DNA from: Phymatolithon calcareum
Taxonomy: Eukaryota > Rhodophyta > Florideophyceae > Hapalidiales
Direction: 5' to 3'
NCBI GenBank assembly: GCA_977006965.1
Contig: OZ345355.1
Location: forward strand, 2,852,001-2,916,000
DNA: 64,000 nt
The translations under genes were made by a program, and so were the position numbers. This document shows, in pieces, positions 54,005 to 63,816 of this stretch. Below the pieces are notes generated by a model. It did not search any database. It saw only the letters and a list, made by a program, of their open reading frames with translations, and was not told the origin of the DNA. Within the stretch, counting starts at the first letter, position 1, and every line of letters starts with the position of its first letter.

Positions 54005-54544
54005 GAGTCTGGAAATCAATACGTAATGTGCAGTTCAACAAAGAGTTTAGATCTCCAGCATTATTGTACAAGACTATCAAGTAGATGCAAGGGGTTTTGA
54101 GACGGAGGAAGCATGACCAGCGTGTATTTGCAAGGGCTATCGGCATGATTACAGTTCACAGGAAATACGGAAGACCACTCAAAACACGGTGGTAGGCTAA
54201 TCCTACTTGCATTTGGCCTCCACTTTTCGATTTCGTTTCAATTATTTGCAGTGCACATACCCGCCAGCGCTCAAGAGGAAGTATTTAAAGGTTTCTTTTG
54301 GATAATCCGTGAAATCTGTCCCGGGGTAGTCCTTGATGAAGAATAACTTGATCGATACGCTGTACTCCAAAGAACAACGTAATCCCATGAACAGTCTATG
54401 TTATTTCCACAACTTCTCCCAGTGTTTGACGCCATGGCCATCTTGTATGTTGAACTGAACTCCAACACTTTTCTGTGGCCTCTACTATGATATAGAAGCC
54501 ATGTAAAGAACACTCAGCTTGAGCTTGCCCTTATCAGGCTTTTC

Positions 54545-54815
54545 GCCAGGAAAATGGCTCATCATCCCAGAAATGAGTAAGTCGCGATTCCCTACATCGA
54601 ACCGTGGAACTCCAACCATAAGAAACTGTTCATCGGACAGAATCGATCCAAGCTTGCTTGGCATCCGAAACCTTGTCCCAAGCGTCAGCAGATGCGCTGG
54701 TAGCTCTTAAAATAAAATCTGCTTTTCTTCTTCTTCGAATAGGCGTCTACGGACGCGCTGGTAATTTATAAATAAAAACTCCCACTTCTTCTTTCTCGAA
54801 TAGTCAAATTCTCTT
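54545..54815 (+). mobile_element. LINE group F 3' ends, two in tandem
   Basis: 54545-54745 matches the complement of 63820-64000 (ACATCGAACCGTGGAACTCC, GACAGAATCGATCCAAGC). It ends with GCTCTTAAAATAAAATCTGC and CTTCTTCTTCGAATAG. A second, diverged tail (GACGCGCTGGTAATTTATAA, CTTCTTTCTCGAATAG) follows at once. No coding part was recognised. Confidence 0.55.
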
Positions 54816-55039
54816 TCAGAAATACATCATTTGCTTCATGAAATGATCTACCGGCTCGTCAAACTCAATTCTACACGACTTCAACAAAGCTCTTCTTCCG
54901 CGTGGTAATTGCATGGGGAACCGCACCTTCCTTCGGTTTAAGTAAGGAAGATGAGTTCTATTGATTGTCAGTTTTCGCATCATATCAACGAAAACTGAAG
55001 ATAACTTTCGGTCTCTTTCTACAGGCGCAAATGATAGCT

Positions 55040-56292
55040 TTTTTTTAATTTTTGAATTTATTAAACGACCCCAGAAACACTCATAAGATTCAGATGCTAC
55101 TACCTTGGTAGCTCCGTTACTCTGTTAAAGCCCGCAAAACCCGGGCTCGTTGCTATCGTAGTAACCCTAGCTGCAAAAACCCTCCCCCAGAGAAGGTGGA
55201 GGGAAAAGCTTAGAGTCAATCTCAGCGTCGCCGTTCTATTTTGTCTTGGTCTATTCCATGTCGTCGTAAAAGACGATTGTGAGGAATAGTACTTTGTCAA
55301 GTGCCTTTTCAGTCTCACTAGTCTACTCTTCTGTTAGTCGATATCTTTGAAGGTACACTTCGAGCTTGTTCAAGAGAGTTGGTACGATTTCACCGAATTT
55401 GTCTTCCAGAAGTGTGGTACTCAATGGGGGAAAACGTCCGAATGCCCATTTAATCGCCAATTGGCGGTGACATGCTTTCGGTAGTCTGATGATGGCGGGA
55501 GTAGACCCGGGAATATCATAAGGAATTTTCCTCTTTCTGCTCGCCTCCAAGCCGTCTCCTTCGTCTTTACAGAGCAGGTCCCTCAACGATTTTCTGAAAC
55601 TCGCTGCTTAAGTTAGGTTAGTGCCGTCTCGAATAGGTCGTGATGTAACATTGATGATATGTCACGACGCACCCATTGCAATTCCTCAACGTCTCTTCCT
55701 CTCTTGGCAAGCAAGCCCATTTTCCTTGTTCTGGCTCGTTCAAGCATTCGTAACGCTAGAACTAGTCTTCTGTCTTCCGCATTATGTATGCGACAGAGAA
55801 GACGAAGTCTCGCGGGTCGTTTTTTTGCGATTGGACCAAATACTTGTCCGAAAAAAGTCTTCTCCACGTCTGCAATAGCTGTCGTCCATGGCGTCAGGTG
55901 CATGGCATATTCCCATCTTGGCTGTATCAAAGCCTTGTACATCTTGATTGCTTTTAAGGGGCTGAGTCCCCGGGCAGTTACACCAAGGGATCTCAGCTGA
56001 TACACTGCTATCTTGGCCTGTCGGATGCGTTCAAGCATTTTCTTGACGGTAACTCCCTCACTGCTGAGTGATATGCCAAGGTATGGGACTTCTTTGACTT
56101 TTGTCAGGGTTTTCCCAGAAAGCTTGAATGTGAGTGATCTTGTGCCTTTGGAGAGAAGAACTTCGCTCTTCCCGGCTTTCGTGTTCCACCTCATTTGACT
56201 GGTGATTTTGCCGTTAGGAGCACGTCGTCCGCGAAAAGAACTGCTGCCACGTCGGCAACATCCCTTGGAACTTGGCTTATTCTTTCTGCGGA
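55040..56292 (-). mobile_element. LINE group D, 5'-truncated copy with 13-bp TSD
   Basis: The TSD GCAAATGATAGCT lies at 55027-55039 and 56293-56305, perfect. The 1253-bp element ends in an A-rich tail on the minus strand (complement of the T run near 55040). Its empty site is preserved in R2 copy 2 near 63724-63742. It starts at the catalytic FADD region. Confidence 0.85.
55323..56250 (-). pseudogene. LINE group D reverse transcriptase C-terminal part, frameshifted
   Basis: Near 56236 one frame gives LFADDVLLTAKSPV (catalytic aspartates). A small deletion follows, and then a frame from about 56190 to 55613 contains RWNTKAGKSEVLLSKGTRSL, KVKEVPYLGISLSSEGVTVK and MYKALIQPRWEYAMHLTPWT, typical of the LINE thumb and connection. 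Another frame (55323-55586) holds RKRKIPYDIPGSTPAIIRLP and WAFGRFPPLSTTLLEDKFGE at the C-terminus. The gene is clearly related to groups B and C but distinct. Damage and 5' truncation make it inactive. Confidence 0.75.
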
Positions 56293-56613
56293 GCAAATGA
56301 TAGCTGCCCGATCTTATTCCAAAAGCCTACTTTAGTAGTCGCTCGGCCCAGTATTGTACTGCACACACAAAATGACGCGAGACAAAAGATTGAAGTACTT
56401 CCCATGCACTCCTAGATGAGCATTTAGACCGAATAATCATAAAATTAGAGTTTTGCAACCCTGCTTTTAGTTTAGGTAACTTTTTCAAGAAAGTCGACCG
56501 CATCTCAAATGGGCCAGACTGCTCTACCATAACGCCCGGACATTCGCTTGAAACTTCACCATAGCTCTATCTCGCCAAGCAAGGAACACAAAGTCGAAAA
56601 GATCAACTCCGCG

Positions 56614-57072
56614 ATGAATAGACCTCCTTTAAGGGCGGTTCCGCCCTTGGCGCTCTCCATGGATCGCACAACGAAAGAAAATGCGCTCGATATTGTCGAG
56701 ACGCCGGAAGCAATTGTCCACACGGAAGCGCTCTTGAACAAGAGAAGATTGCACCTCCAGACTGCCTTGCAAGACTTTGAGGACGCGCGAGCGCAAGCAT
56801 CTGCAGCCCGCAAAAAGTCCCATAAATCGATCGAGAAGCTGAGTGAAAAATGGGATTACGAATCTTTCAAGTTTGCAAATGCAAAGGCATTGCTTCATAA
56901 GAATGCCGCTGCTGTTACAAGAGCGAAATATGTTTCCTGTCGGAAAGTGCTGAAAAAGGAGATCAGAAAATCGACTGAAGCTCGTCGAATAGCTCGTCCT
57001 CTTGTTGCGGCCATTGAGCGACGCACAACTTCCGCGGATGCATTAGAAGAATGTACCAGCCTAAAGAGCTGA
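56614..57072 (+). CDS. Basic coiled-coil protein, unknown function
   Basis: The ATG at 56614 (MNRPPLRAVPPLALSMDRTT) gives 152 residues; the frame is open upstream but without an ATG. After a proline-rich start, residues ~35-130 form a long charged helix (TEALLNKRRLHLQTALQDFE, FANAKALLHKNAAAVTRAKY, CRKVLKKEIRKSTEARRIAR). The pattern suggests a coiled coil or a structural or nucleic-acid-associated protein in the cytosol or nucleus. No signal peptide or membrane span. No family recognised. The gene lies alone, with R2/LINE D upstream and an empty kilobase downstream. Steady composition and a clean frame support it being real. Confidence 0.55.
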   Translation: MNRPPLRAVPPLALSMDRTTKENALDIVETPEAIVHTEALLNKRRLHLQTALQDFEDARAQASAARKKSHKSIEKLSEKWDYESFKFANAKALLHKNAAAVTRAKYVSCRKVLKKEIRKSTEARRIARPLVAAIERRTTSADALEECTSLKS

Positions 57073-58140
57073 TAGCAGTGTGAACATTAGTCAAAAATGT
57101 GTGTTTCTTAAGTAAACCAGCTCCTCACGTGTGGAGGATTTGCAAAAAGCGTAATAAGGCCTCAATCGACCTAGTACCACGAACCTGTTTACGCTGCCAT
57201 AGTCGCCCAGAAGGGTAAACCAAATCCTTCGAGCAAGGAGAACTGCCGCCCTTCGCTACTCTATTCTTCAATTCCCTGTGTCATACTAGCAGCGAGCCAA
57301 ATGCGTAAAGATGCTCCCTTCTTTTATATCCATTCCACGCTAGAAGAGTAATTCCGGGGCTGACTTCGAATTGTGCCACGTCACTCAGAGTTTACCACAC
57401 GGCACTCGTCCACATGGAGGATATGTCCAAGCTAGTGCAATCGCTGATCTCTGCCGTGCAACGGGACATTGCACGAGGACACTGGCGCCTCGTCGTGGAT
57501 TGCTCTTACACCTCGGACGCTGTACTCTTCATGTTGCGAAGGATCTGTTCCGTCAAGATGTAGGACTAGCCGAAGTGGACGAGGGAACATCCCACGCAAC
57601 AGCCAAAGGGATGGAGCCAGAGATGCATCGACAGTATTGCATCCGTCAGTGCCCGTTTTAAATGTATTCTGTTGACGTTCAAACAGCATGCATGCCTCTG
57701 CAATATCATCCAAGGTCTTGCACGGAACGTATTTGAGGACTATAAAAAAGGAGTTTTACCGAGTGTAGTCTACAAGGCAGCGCCGCAGTACGCTGGTACT
57801 CCGAAAAAACGTGCATAGAGCTACATCTGCAGAAGTCTTGTGGGTGACATGAGAGCCAATTGTCACAATTTCGAGAGTCTCTCCTCTACGGAGACTAAAA
57901 CCCGGCGTGCCTCAGTCTACCGAGCCGGATTTGATAAGGACCATGATTCAACATGTTAAGTCACCAGAACGCGCCACATCCCCTTTTTCTTTCCAAGCAT
58001 TTCAAATACCCATCTGGTACGAAGTTTGCCAAAGCTGTGCGTTATGCACAGTAGTCAATGCACTTCATGAAAAAGGATATTTTCTAAGGACAGCATGAAG
58101 AAATGCTAGTTTCAAAAACGTGGCCAGGCTTTCCATACAT
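57073..58140. other. No recognised gene
   Basis: Opposed frames at 57371-57713 and a short one at 57907-58098 have no identifiable motif. Confidence 0.25.
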
Positions 58141-58148
58141 ATCCGGAG

Positions 58149-58475
58149 CAAAGCATTGGAATTATTTATTTATTTTTATTCTTTTCTCGAAAAGTGTCGA
58201 GAATAAATAATTTATTGTTGAACGCAGAAGCAATAAATTATTGTATTCAAGTTCAGTGAGGTATAAATAACTGGTTATTCCCCGAATTATTGGATCCTTC
58301 TTGCTACTTTCTGTCGCGATAGAATAACCGGATCGAAAAAATGAGGAGTCCGATACAATAATTGTCGCAACCACGACGATCTCAATAAATACAATAAATA
58401 TGCGAGACTCAGGAATAAATTATTGGAACAATAATTTAAATAATTACAATAGCAATTATTTTTTCCAATGCTTTG
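58149..58475. mobile_element. hAT-6, 327-bp AT-rich MITE
   Basis: The element starts CAAAGCATTGGAATTATTTA and ends with the inverse, CCAATGCTTTG. A perfect 8-bp duplication ATCCGGAG lies at 58141-58148 and 58476-58483. The inside is full of AATAATTT and AATAAATT words, different from the GCAAT words of the other hAT elements. No coding sequence. Confidence 0.88.
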
Positions 58476-58742
58476 ATCCGGAGCATCCCGTGCCGTTAGA
58501 GTTTTCCAGTGACCGGAGATGAGTACCATTGCTCTTAGCTAGTATTTCGCGTTTCTGATGACCACTAACATCCCTTTTTGAGCCATAACGATTTACACAT
58601 TAGCAGATGCAAAAATTTGCAACGATGAATAGAGGATTGTCAAAAATGCTTTACGTCATTGGAGTAAATTGAGTTCGAGCTCTTTGTAGACTGATCCATA
58701 TGCAAAGAAATTATTGTCCTCTATCGACCATCTACCAGAAAG

Positions 58743-59132
58743 TCAATGTTTGGGAGGCACTGTAGACGAAGCGCCTCGACCTATGCACATATCTGCCTTT
58801 TCCTGATAAGTCAAGGGCGCGTCCTGTGCTCCATCGACTTTTTCTTCCGCTGTCTTCGCCTTGTGTGTTCCCTCATGTTCGTTGAGCATGACGGCGTTCG
58901 AAAACTTCTTACAGCATTCTTCACATGCAAAACTGTATTCCACGTTCTTATGCTCTTTCAACATGTGCTCATTCAAATCTTTCGCATGACCGTAAATTAC
59001 AAGGCAATGAGGACAGCGATGGCAGGGCAGCTTATCGTGCGCAACACGCTCGTGCAAGGTCCTCATTCGGGCAGAAGCGAAGTCATGACCGCATTTCTCG
59101 CACGCCTCCATTCCAGCTTGTTTTGAATCCAT
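58743..59132 (-). CDS. Three-finger C2H2 zinc finger protein
   Basis: The ATG at 59132 opens 129 codons. Three classical C2H2 fingers follow one another: CEKCGHDFASARMRTLHERVAH (residues 11-32; C-x2-C-x12-H-x4-H), one starting CPHCLVIYGHAKDLNEHM (C-x2-C-x12-H-x4-H), and CEECCKKFSNAVMLNEHEGTH (C-x2-C-x12-H-x3-H). A Lys/Glu-rich tail completes it. Most such proteins bind DNA or RNA in the nucleus. The linkers are not the TGEKP type, so a specific DNA-binding role is not assured. The frame is clean and compact, consistent with an intronless gene. hAT-6 lies 270 bp downstream of its stop. Confidence 0.75.
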   Translation of the reverse strand: MDSKQAGMEACEKCGHDFASARMRTLHERVAHDKLPCHRCPHCLVIYGHAKDLNEHMLKEHKNVEYSFACEECCKKFSNAVMLNEHEGTHKAKTAEEKVDGAQDAPLTYQEKADMCIGRGASSTVPPKH

Positions 59133-59539
59133 CGGCTTGCAGTGTGATCACCTTTCTTGCCTGGTGTCGAGCAAGTGCTTTGGCCTATCGCTAAGGCCCT
59201 TGCGCACAATAAAAGGGATTACTGCTTTACGCAACTTTTTTAAACGGACTTCAAAGCTGTTAGGTTGAGGTCCATATTAATCCCTTTAAGGGTTTCTAAT
59301 GCGTCATTAGTGTTTCCAATCCACTGCCCGTATTTTAATTTCGAAAAAACGTTCTTGACGCGACCACCAAGAAGTAGAACTTTAATTTCACTCTATGTGT
59401 TCCTTCCCTCATCTTGCAGTGATGTGAGACAGCCACATACCAACTGAATGCTGAAAGTGGAACCCTTCCTGCGTATTGGAAGTCCGTCTAATTTGTCTAT
59501 TCAAAAATATCTTCCTTGCTCTTTTATGACTCATTTTTC

Positions 59540-59770
59540 TGTTTGAAGGACTACATAGAAGACTTGCTTTGCACTCCTGCGAATCAGTCCGTGATTTTGT
59601 ATGATGCTCATCAAGCTGATATGACCTTTCTTGAAAGTCAGGGAGGACGCTTAGATCTCCTGGAATTACAGATCCCTTCCATTCTGAAGGCGGTTCTCCA
59701 TTTGTCAGGACTGAAACATCAATGCCTAGGTCGAGCCCTCACCCCCTTCTCCAATCCACTTGCGCGTTGA
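59540..59770 (+). pseudogene. Possible DEDD exonuclease-like fragment
   Basis: From about 59540 the plus frame reads DYIEDLLCTPANQSVILYDA, then HQADMTFLESQGGRLDLLEL, and ends at 59770. The spacing of the D and H residues recalls the middle part of an RNase H-like 3'-5' exonuclease, but the first acidic motif is not found upstream. Either an upstream exon exists or this is a remnant. No ATG fits. The neighbouring DNA (59133-60565) shows no other gene. Confidence 0.25.
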
Positions 59771-60565
59771 GCGAGCGTCCAAAGGCGACGTCATCTCTCC
59801 CATGCTCTTTATGGGAGTAGCTCGAAGTACACGGCACAGAACAGTGATGAAAATATCGTCCTGCAATATGGCTGTCCAAATTTAGGAATCACGAGTAGAG
59901 GAGAGCATTTCGGTAGGAGAAGTTTCAGTCAATTAATATGCAGCGGCACGTGTTCTCTATTTATAAATGGAAGCTGTACTCTTCAGAGCTTTCTCTCTAA
60001 CGTCCCTGCTACTTTAGAACGGACTTTCCGCTCGCTTCCGGGCAAAAGTGCTGGGTAAAGTTTCGAGTTAGACATTTTCACTCCCAAGAATATACATCTG
60101 TGAAAGTAGGATATCCCTGATGTATAACTTTAAAGGCTGATACTGCTATGAGGTAAATGTACAAATCTGAGAGAGTCGGCTCGACTAAACACCGCCACAA
60201 AATTCGTCCATTTTATTCTCAAACTAGACGCCATCGTCAAACTGTGGCCATATGATATCGGTTCATACCCCAAGACAGGTCGGCACATTCTCTCTCGATT
60301 CAATATTCAGTTTTCAACAAGACAACTGTTGATATCAACAATGTTGAGTGAAAAGTTCATTCCCCATCTCTCTCTTGGTCCAAAAGTTACGGAGCTAATT
60401 ATCGTAATTTACAATTTAAGAACTGATCCTACCCAAATTAAAATTTTGACCTAAAGATTAGGATACTCAACAATACACGTGGTCTTCGCCACTCCACTTG
60501 ACCTCCCGACTTCGTCCAGCACATGCAGTATCTCGTGCGACCAATTTCCCACCCGACCTCTCACA

Positions 60566-61423
60566 ATGGCCTTTTGCTCCAGCCCCCCAGTCTTACTCCC
60601 CGGTCCGCGAAAGCATCGAGTGACGCCATGCTGCAAAAAAATCGAAGCGTCTGCGCGTCGAATTTCCCGTCGCAATGTCCTGCAAATAGCTGCAGCAGCA
60701 TCATTAGCATTGACATCGTTTCACAACGACGGCGCACTAGCCGCCAACGGTGAAAATGCAGCTCCCTTCGACAATGCCAAAAAACCTCCAACGGGCGTCC
60801 TGACGAAATCCGGTCTCAAGTACTTCGACTTCAACGTCGGAACCGGCCCACGACCGAACTGGGGCGACTTTGTTCGAATTCAGTATGTCGCGTACACAAT
60901 CTCGCCGGACGGTCTCTCCCTTCAGAAAGAGGACTCAACGTACGGACGGAACCAAAATGCAGGCTTTTTGATTCACCACGGCAACGGCGAAATGGTACTG
61001 GGACTCGAGGAAGGGTTGCATTCCATGGCCGTCGGCGGCCGTCGTCGCATGATAATTCCACCGCGTCTCGCATACAATGACATCGACCTGGGACCCGTTC
61101 CGCCGGCAAGCTGGACGCGCCGTCGTTTTTCAAAGCATCTCTCCCAGGGAGATGGGACCGTTGTGTTCGACATTGAAATGCTGAGCGTCGCGCCCGACCC
61201 GGACGACCGTGGATATTACGATGATCTCATACCGAACGACGACGAAATCCGCCAAATGGCCGAGGAGGCGCGGTTGGAGTACGCAGAACAGCTTCGCGCA
61301 CAAGGCATCGAGCCGCCAGATCCGAATGAAAGATTATCAGAGTTCAAGCTGAACGAGCCTGACAGCGGACCTGCAAAATCCATCGTGTCTCCGGGGGCAC
61401 CAGTAGGAAGCAGCATTCAATAG
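60566..61423 (+). CDS. Thylakoid-lumen FKBP-type peptidyl-prolyl isomerase
   Basis: The ATG at 60566 gives 285 residues (the open frame reaches back to 60479 without an ATG). Residues 1-70 form a two-part plastid presequence: a Ser/Arg-rich transit part, then a twin-arginine signal (ARRISRRNVLQIAAAASLAL) and an ALA cleavage site. The protein should therefore cross the thylakoid membrane by the Tat route. The FKBP fold follows (GDFVRIQYVAYTISPDGLSL, GEMVLGLEEGLHSMAVGGRR, RMIIPPRLAYNDIDLGPVP and VVFDIEMLSV). A C-terminal acidic helix ends it. FKBPs catalyse cis-trans isomerisation of proline bonds and assist assembly of photosynthetic complexes. Convergent with the sulfotransferase gene, with 9 bp between stops. 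The call is secure; the exact lumen subtype is not. Confidence 0.9.
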   Translation: MAFCSSPPVLLPGPRKHRVTPCCKKIEASARRISRRNVLQIAAAASLALTSFHNDGALAANGENAAPFDNAKKPPTGVLTKSGLKYFDFNVGTGPRPNWGDFVRIQYVAYTISPDGLSLQKEDSTYGRNQNAGFLIHHGNGEMVLGLEEGLHSMAVGGRRRMIIPPRLAYNDIDLGPVPPASWTRRRFSKHLSQGDGTVVFDIEMLSVAPDPDDRGYYDDLIPNDDEIRQMAEEARLEYAEQLRAQGIEPPDPNERLSEFKLNEPDSGPAKSIVSPGAPVGSSIQ

Positions 61424-61432
61424 ACAGCGTTG

Positions 61433-62662
61433 TCAGTAACCCCAGTCGAGGCGTGTCTGTCCGCGGAAATAATGATGCATCATTCCCCTCAAGCGCTTGT
61501 TATGCATCGCGTAAAATTCACGCAGTTCTGCCAGCACTTGCGGGGAGGGCAGCGGGTTATTTCCGGCACGTTCAGATCTGGATTTAACTTGTTGACATTT
61601 GAGCATTTTTGATTTTTCGTACACGGCATCGCTGAAGGGCGGGAGACATAAGAATTTTTCCATCTTTCGCAGCAATTTTGTCATGTCGCATACAATATCC
61701 CCAAATTCTACCACCAGAATACGACTGTGCGGAAAGTAATGCATCCACTGTGGAAGAATGTCGGCATACAACCCGCGAAGCACAAACCAGTCATGAATTC
61801 TCGGCGCAAGTTCCGATAAATCAGAATCTTTCAACTGCCCGTATCGACGCCGCTTCTCCGTCGATACACATCTTGCAAAGTGACCGAATGCATCTGAGAA
61901 ACGCCCGTTTCCATCCGTGCTAATTGTGCCCGTCCTCGTGTTCCATCCGCACAATTTCGCCGCACGCATTTCCTCCCGCAGTGTGTAGTCAAAGTAACGC
62001 GAAAGCCGCGTGTCGTTCTCCCGGTGCGCGTAAAGTGCAGCCATATTAAGATGCGACACAGCACGCGCAACAGGATCTCGAAGCGCGACAAGAATGCGCG
62101 CATGTGGATGCAACATGTGTGCCACACGCGCAGCCTCCTCGGATAGCATGTAACGCGGCGTTGCGTCGCCGTGACGGTGCAATTCAGGATGTTTTCGAAA
62201 TTCTTCCCGACTCACGTTCTTCAACTGACTGAAGCCGGCGTTCTGCATTTCGCGACGTCGAATATCGCTCATGCTGGCTTTTGTGCGGTTGCTGACATAC
62301 GTGTCCACTTTGCCGTTGCGTAGAAGGTCGGTGAGGAAGTGAAATTCCTTAGGTGCGCCTCGCGAGCTATTGGCATGCGAGTGAAAACGGAGGTATTTTG
62401 ATAGCGTCGACGTCCCGCTCTTCTGCGCGCCTATCAGATAATAGTGCAATTCGCCGCCGGTTTGACGAAGGGCTCCGTGCCATTGCGTGCAAGTTTCCAC
62501 GTCGCGGCGGAGGGGACGCAGAGGATGGAGCGCTGGTGGATGGATGCTTCTGGTGGTCCAGTAGGTTGCAATGGGAAATGTGTGTAGGAGGAATAATGTC
62601 GCGCAGAGAAAGAATGCGGCGGCGAAGAGGAGGGAAAAACGGAGATTGCGTGCCGTCTGCAT
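61433..62662 (-). CDS. Golgi type II sulfotransferase
   Basis: The ATG at 62662 opens 409 residues. A short cytosolic start is followed by a membrane anchor (LLFAAAFFLCATLFLLHTF, residues ~10-28) and a lumenal stem. The catalytic domain begins with YLIGAQKSGTSTLSKYL, the PAPS 5'-phosphosulfate loop (residues ~75-91). Further on is RILVALRDPVARAVSHLNM, the 3'-phosphate binding motif with its Arg and Ser. N-glycosylation sites (NSS, NRT, NVS) are present. The enzyme should move sulfate from PAPS to a carbohydrate in the Golgi. In red algae such enzymes are candidates for making carrageenan or agar sulfate esters, but the acceptor is not shown by sequence. It faces the FKBP gene tail to tail. 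Confidence 0.88.
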   Translation of the reverse strand: MQTARNLRFSLLFAAAFFLCATLFLLHTFPIATYWTTRSIHPPALHPLRPLRRDVETCTQWHGALRQTGGELHYYLIGAQKSGTSTLSKYLRFHSHANSSRGAPKEFHFLTDLLRNGKVDTYVSNRTKASMSDIRRREMQNAGFSQLKNVSREEFRKHPELHRHGDATPRYMLSEEAARVAHMLHPHARILVALRDPVARAVSHLNMAALYAHRENDTRLSRYFDYTLREEMRAAKLCGWNTRTGTISTDGNGRFSDAFGHFARCVSTEKRRRYGQLKDSDLSELAPRIHDWFVLRGLYADILPQWMHYFPHSRILVVEFGDIVCDMTKLLRKMEKFLCLPPFSDAVYEKSKMLKCQQVKSRSERAGNNPLPSPQVLAELREFYAMHNKRLRGMMHHYFRGQTRLDWGY

Positions 62663-63351
62663 GGTTGGTTTGCAGATTGACGGAAGGTCGTCGAATTCGA
62701 TGGGGTTGACATTGCCGGCTGTGTGGTGGTTTGAATTGCAGCCGTAATCGTGGAATGGCTGGTGCTGACGGCGGACCTGCGCTCGCGTTCAATCGTCAAG
62801 ATTGTGTCCGTCTTGGGGCCAGGATATGCACATGTGCTGGCCGCAGTAAGATGGAGCTTTTGGAGTCTGGAATGCTGTATCGTGCCCCTACATAAGCATA
62901 GGAGACTGTGAGTACGCGAAATATAAATTATTTTCAACTTTTCACTGGTTGAGTTGTGTGTGCACTGTGGAGAAGCGTCTCTAGCTCGTCTTCGAACCTG
63001 ATGACTGTCATAAGGTTTGCAAAAACATGTTGCCGCGAAAACTTGGAATAGACTTGAAGTTTGCCGCAGTGTTACTCCAAAAGGTAAGTTTTATCTATCA
63101 GAAGCCCGGAAACAAAATTATGCCAAAATCCATAAAGAATATTCTACATTGTGGCAAAGCAGGGTAGTATCACCGCAAATCCTAAGTTGTACTGCTGTTG
63201 GAGACGAGAGCAATGCAAGAGAAAGGATTTCGAATGGAGTCCCACAGTGACGTCCAATCAGCTGTAGGCTTTTCAACCTTGTGTTGTGCACTCATGCAAA
63301 CGAAAAGTGCAGCACTCTTAACTCAAAAGGACGTGAGACAATAACAAGTTC
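62663..63351. other. No recognised gene; upstream of sulfotransferase
   Basis: Contains the presumed sulfotransferase promoter. Overlapping minus frames at 62367-62937 are shadows of the gene or low complexity. Confidence 0.3.
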
Positions 63352-63813
63352 ATGATGGACGCAATCAGGCGAACCGTCAAAAGCCGAAAGCCCTGGCCAC
63401 TGGCGAGTTATCGTAGACGTCAATGGCGCAACTGTGGCATATTTGCGACTCGAAAAAGTGCCCCATCAGACGTTGATATGGCCACTCGAAATACTCCAGA
63501 GCGGTTATACGACAAAATGCGACGAGAATTGATATGCAGGTCAGAGAACTATGATGAAACTGGCTTGGACACATTCTTAGAATGGACGAGCACCGCCTGG
63601 TCCGCCAGGTGCTGCTACAATGAGGAGTACATGGGAAGCACTTCAATCTTTTGTCTCGTGTCATTTTGTGTGTGCAGCGGTCCTAGCGACTACTACGGTA
63701 GGTTTCTGGAAGCAGATCTGGCAGCTATCATTTGCGCGTGGAGAAAGAGACCGAAAGGTATCTTCAGTTTTCGTTCATATGATGCGAAAACTATTCGAAG
63801 AAAAGAAAAGTAG
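63352..63813 (+). pseudogene. R2 frame, probable LINE linker region
   Basis: The ATG frame of 153 codons contains TFLEWTSTAWSARCCYN, which also occurs in the LINE A derivative at 18355-18420, and the R2 stretch (SFCVCS and RFLEADLAAI in this frame). It is therefore more likely part of a transposon ORF between endonuclease and reverse transcriptase than a host gene. The empty site for LINE D lies inside it. No catalytic motif is present. Confidence 0.35.
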
Positions 63814-63816
63814 ATT

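Larger units (their letters stand above)
54954..56440 (-). repeat. Dispersed repeat R2, copy 1, split by LINE D
   Basis: 54954-55039 and 56293-56440 on the minus strand match the continuous plus-strand sequence 63620-63800. The two halves meet exactly at the LINE D borders. R2 probably belongs to a transposon. It encodes TWEALQSFVSCHFVC-like and GFWKQIWQLSF pieces seen at 63620-63735. Confidence 0.65.

Noticed and set aside
57371-57713. Opposed ~95-codon frames as a gene
   Set aside because: Both strands are open over the same stretch, neither shows a family motif, and the minus frame's start is weak.
58746-59126. Plus-strand 126-codon frame opposite the zinc finger gene
   Set aside because: It is the antisense shadow of three well-formed C2H2 fingers.
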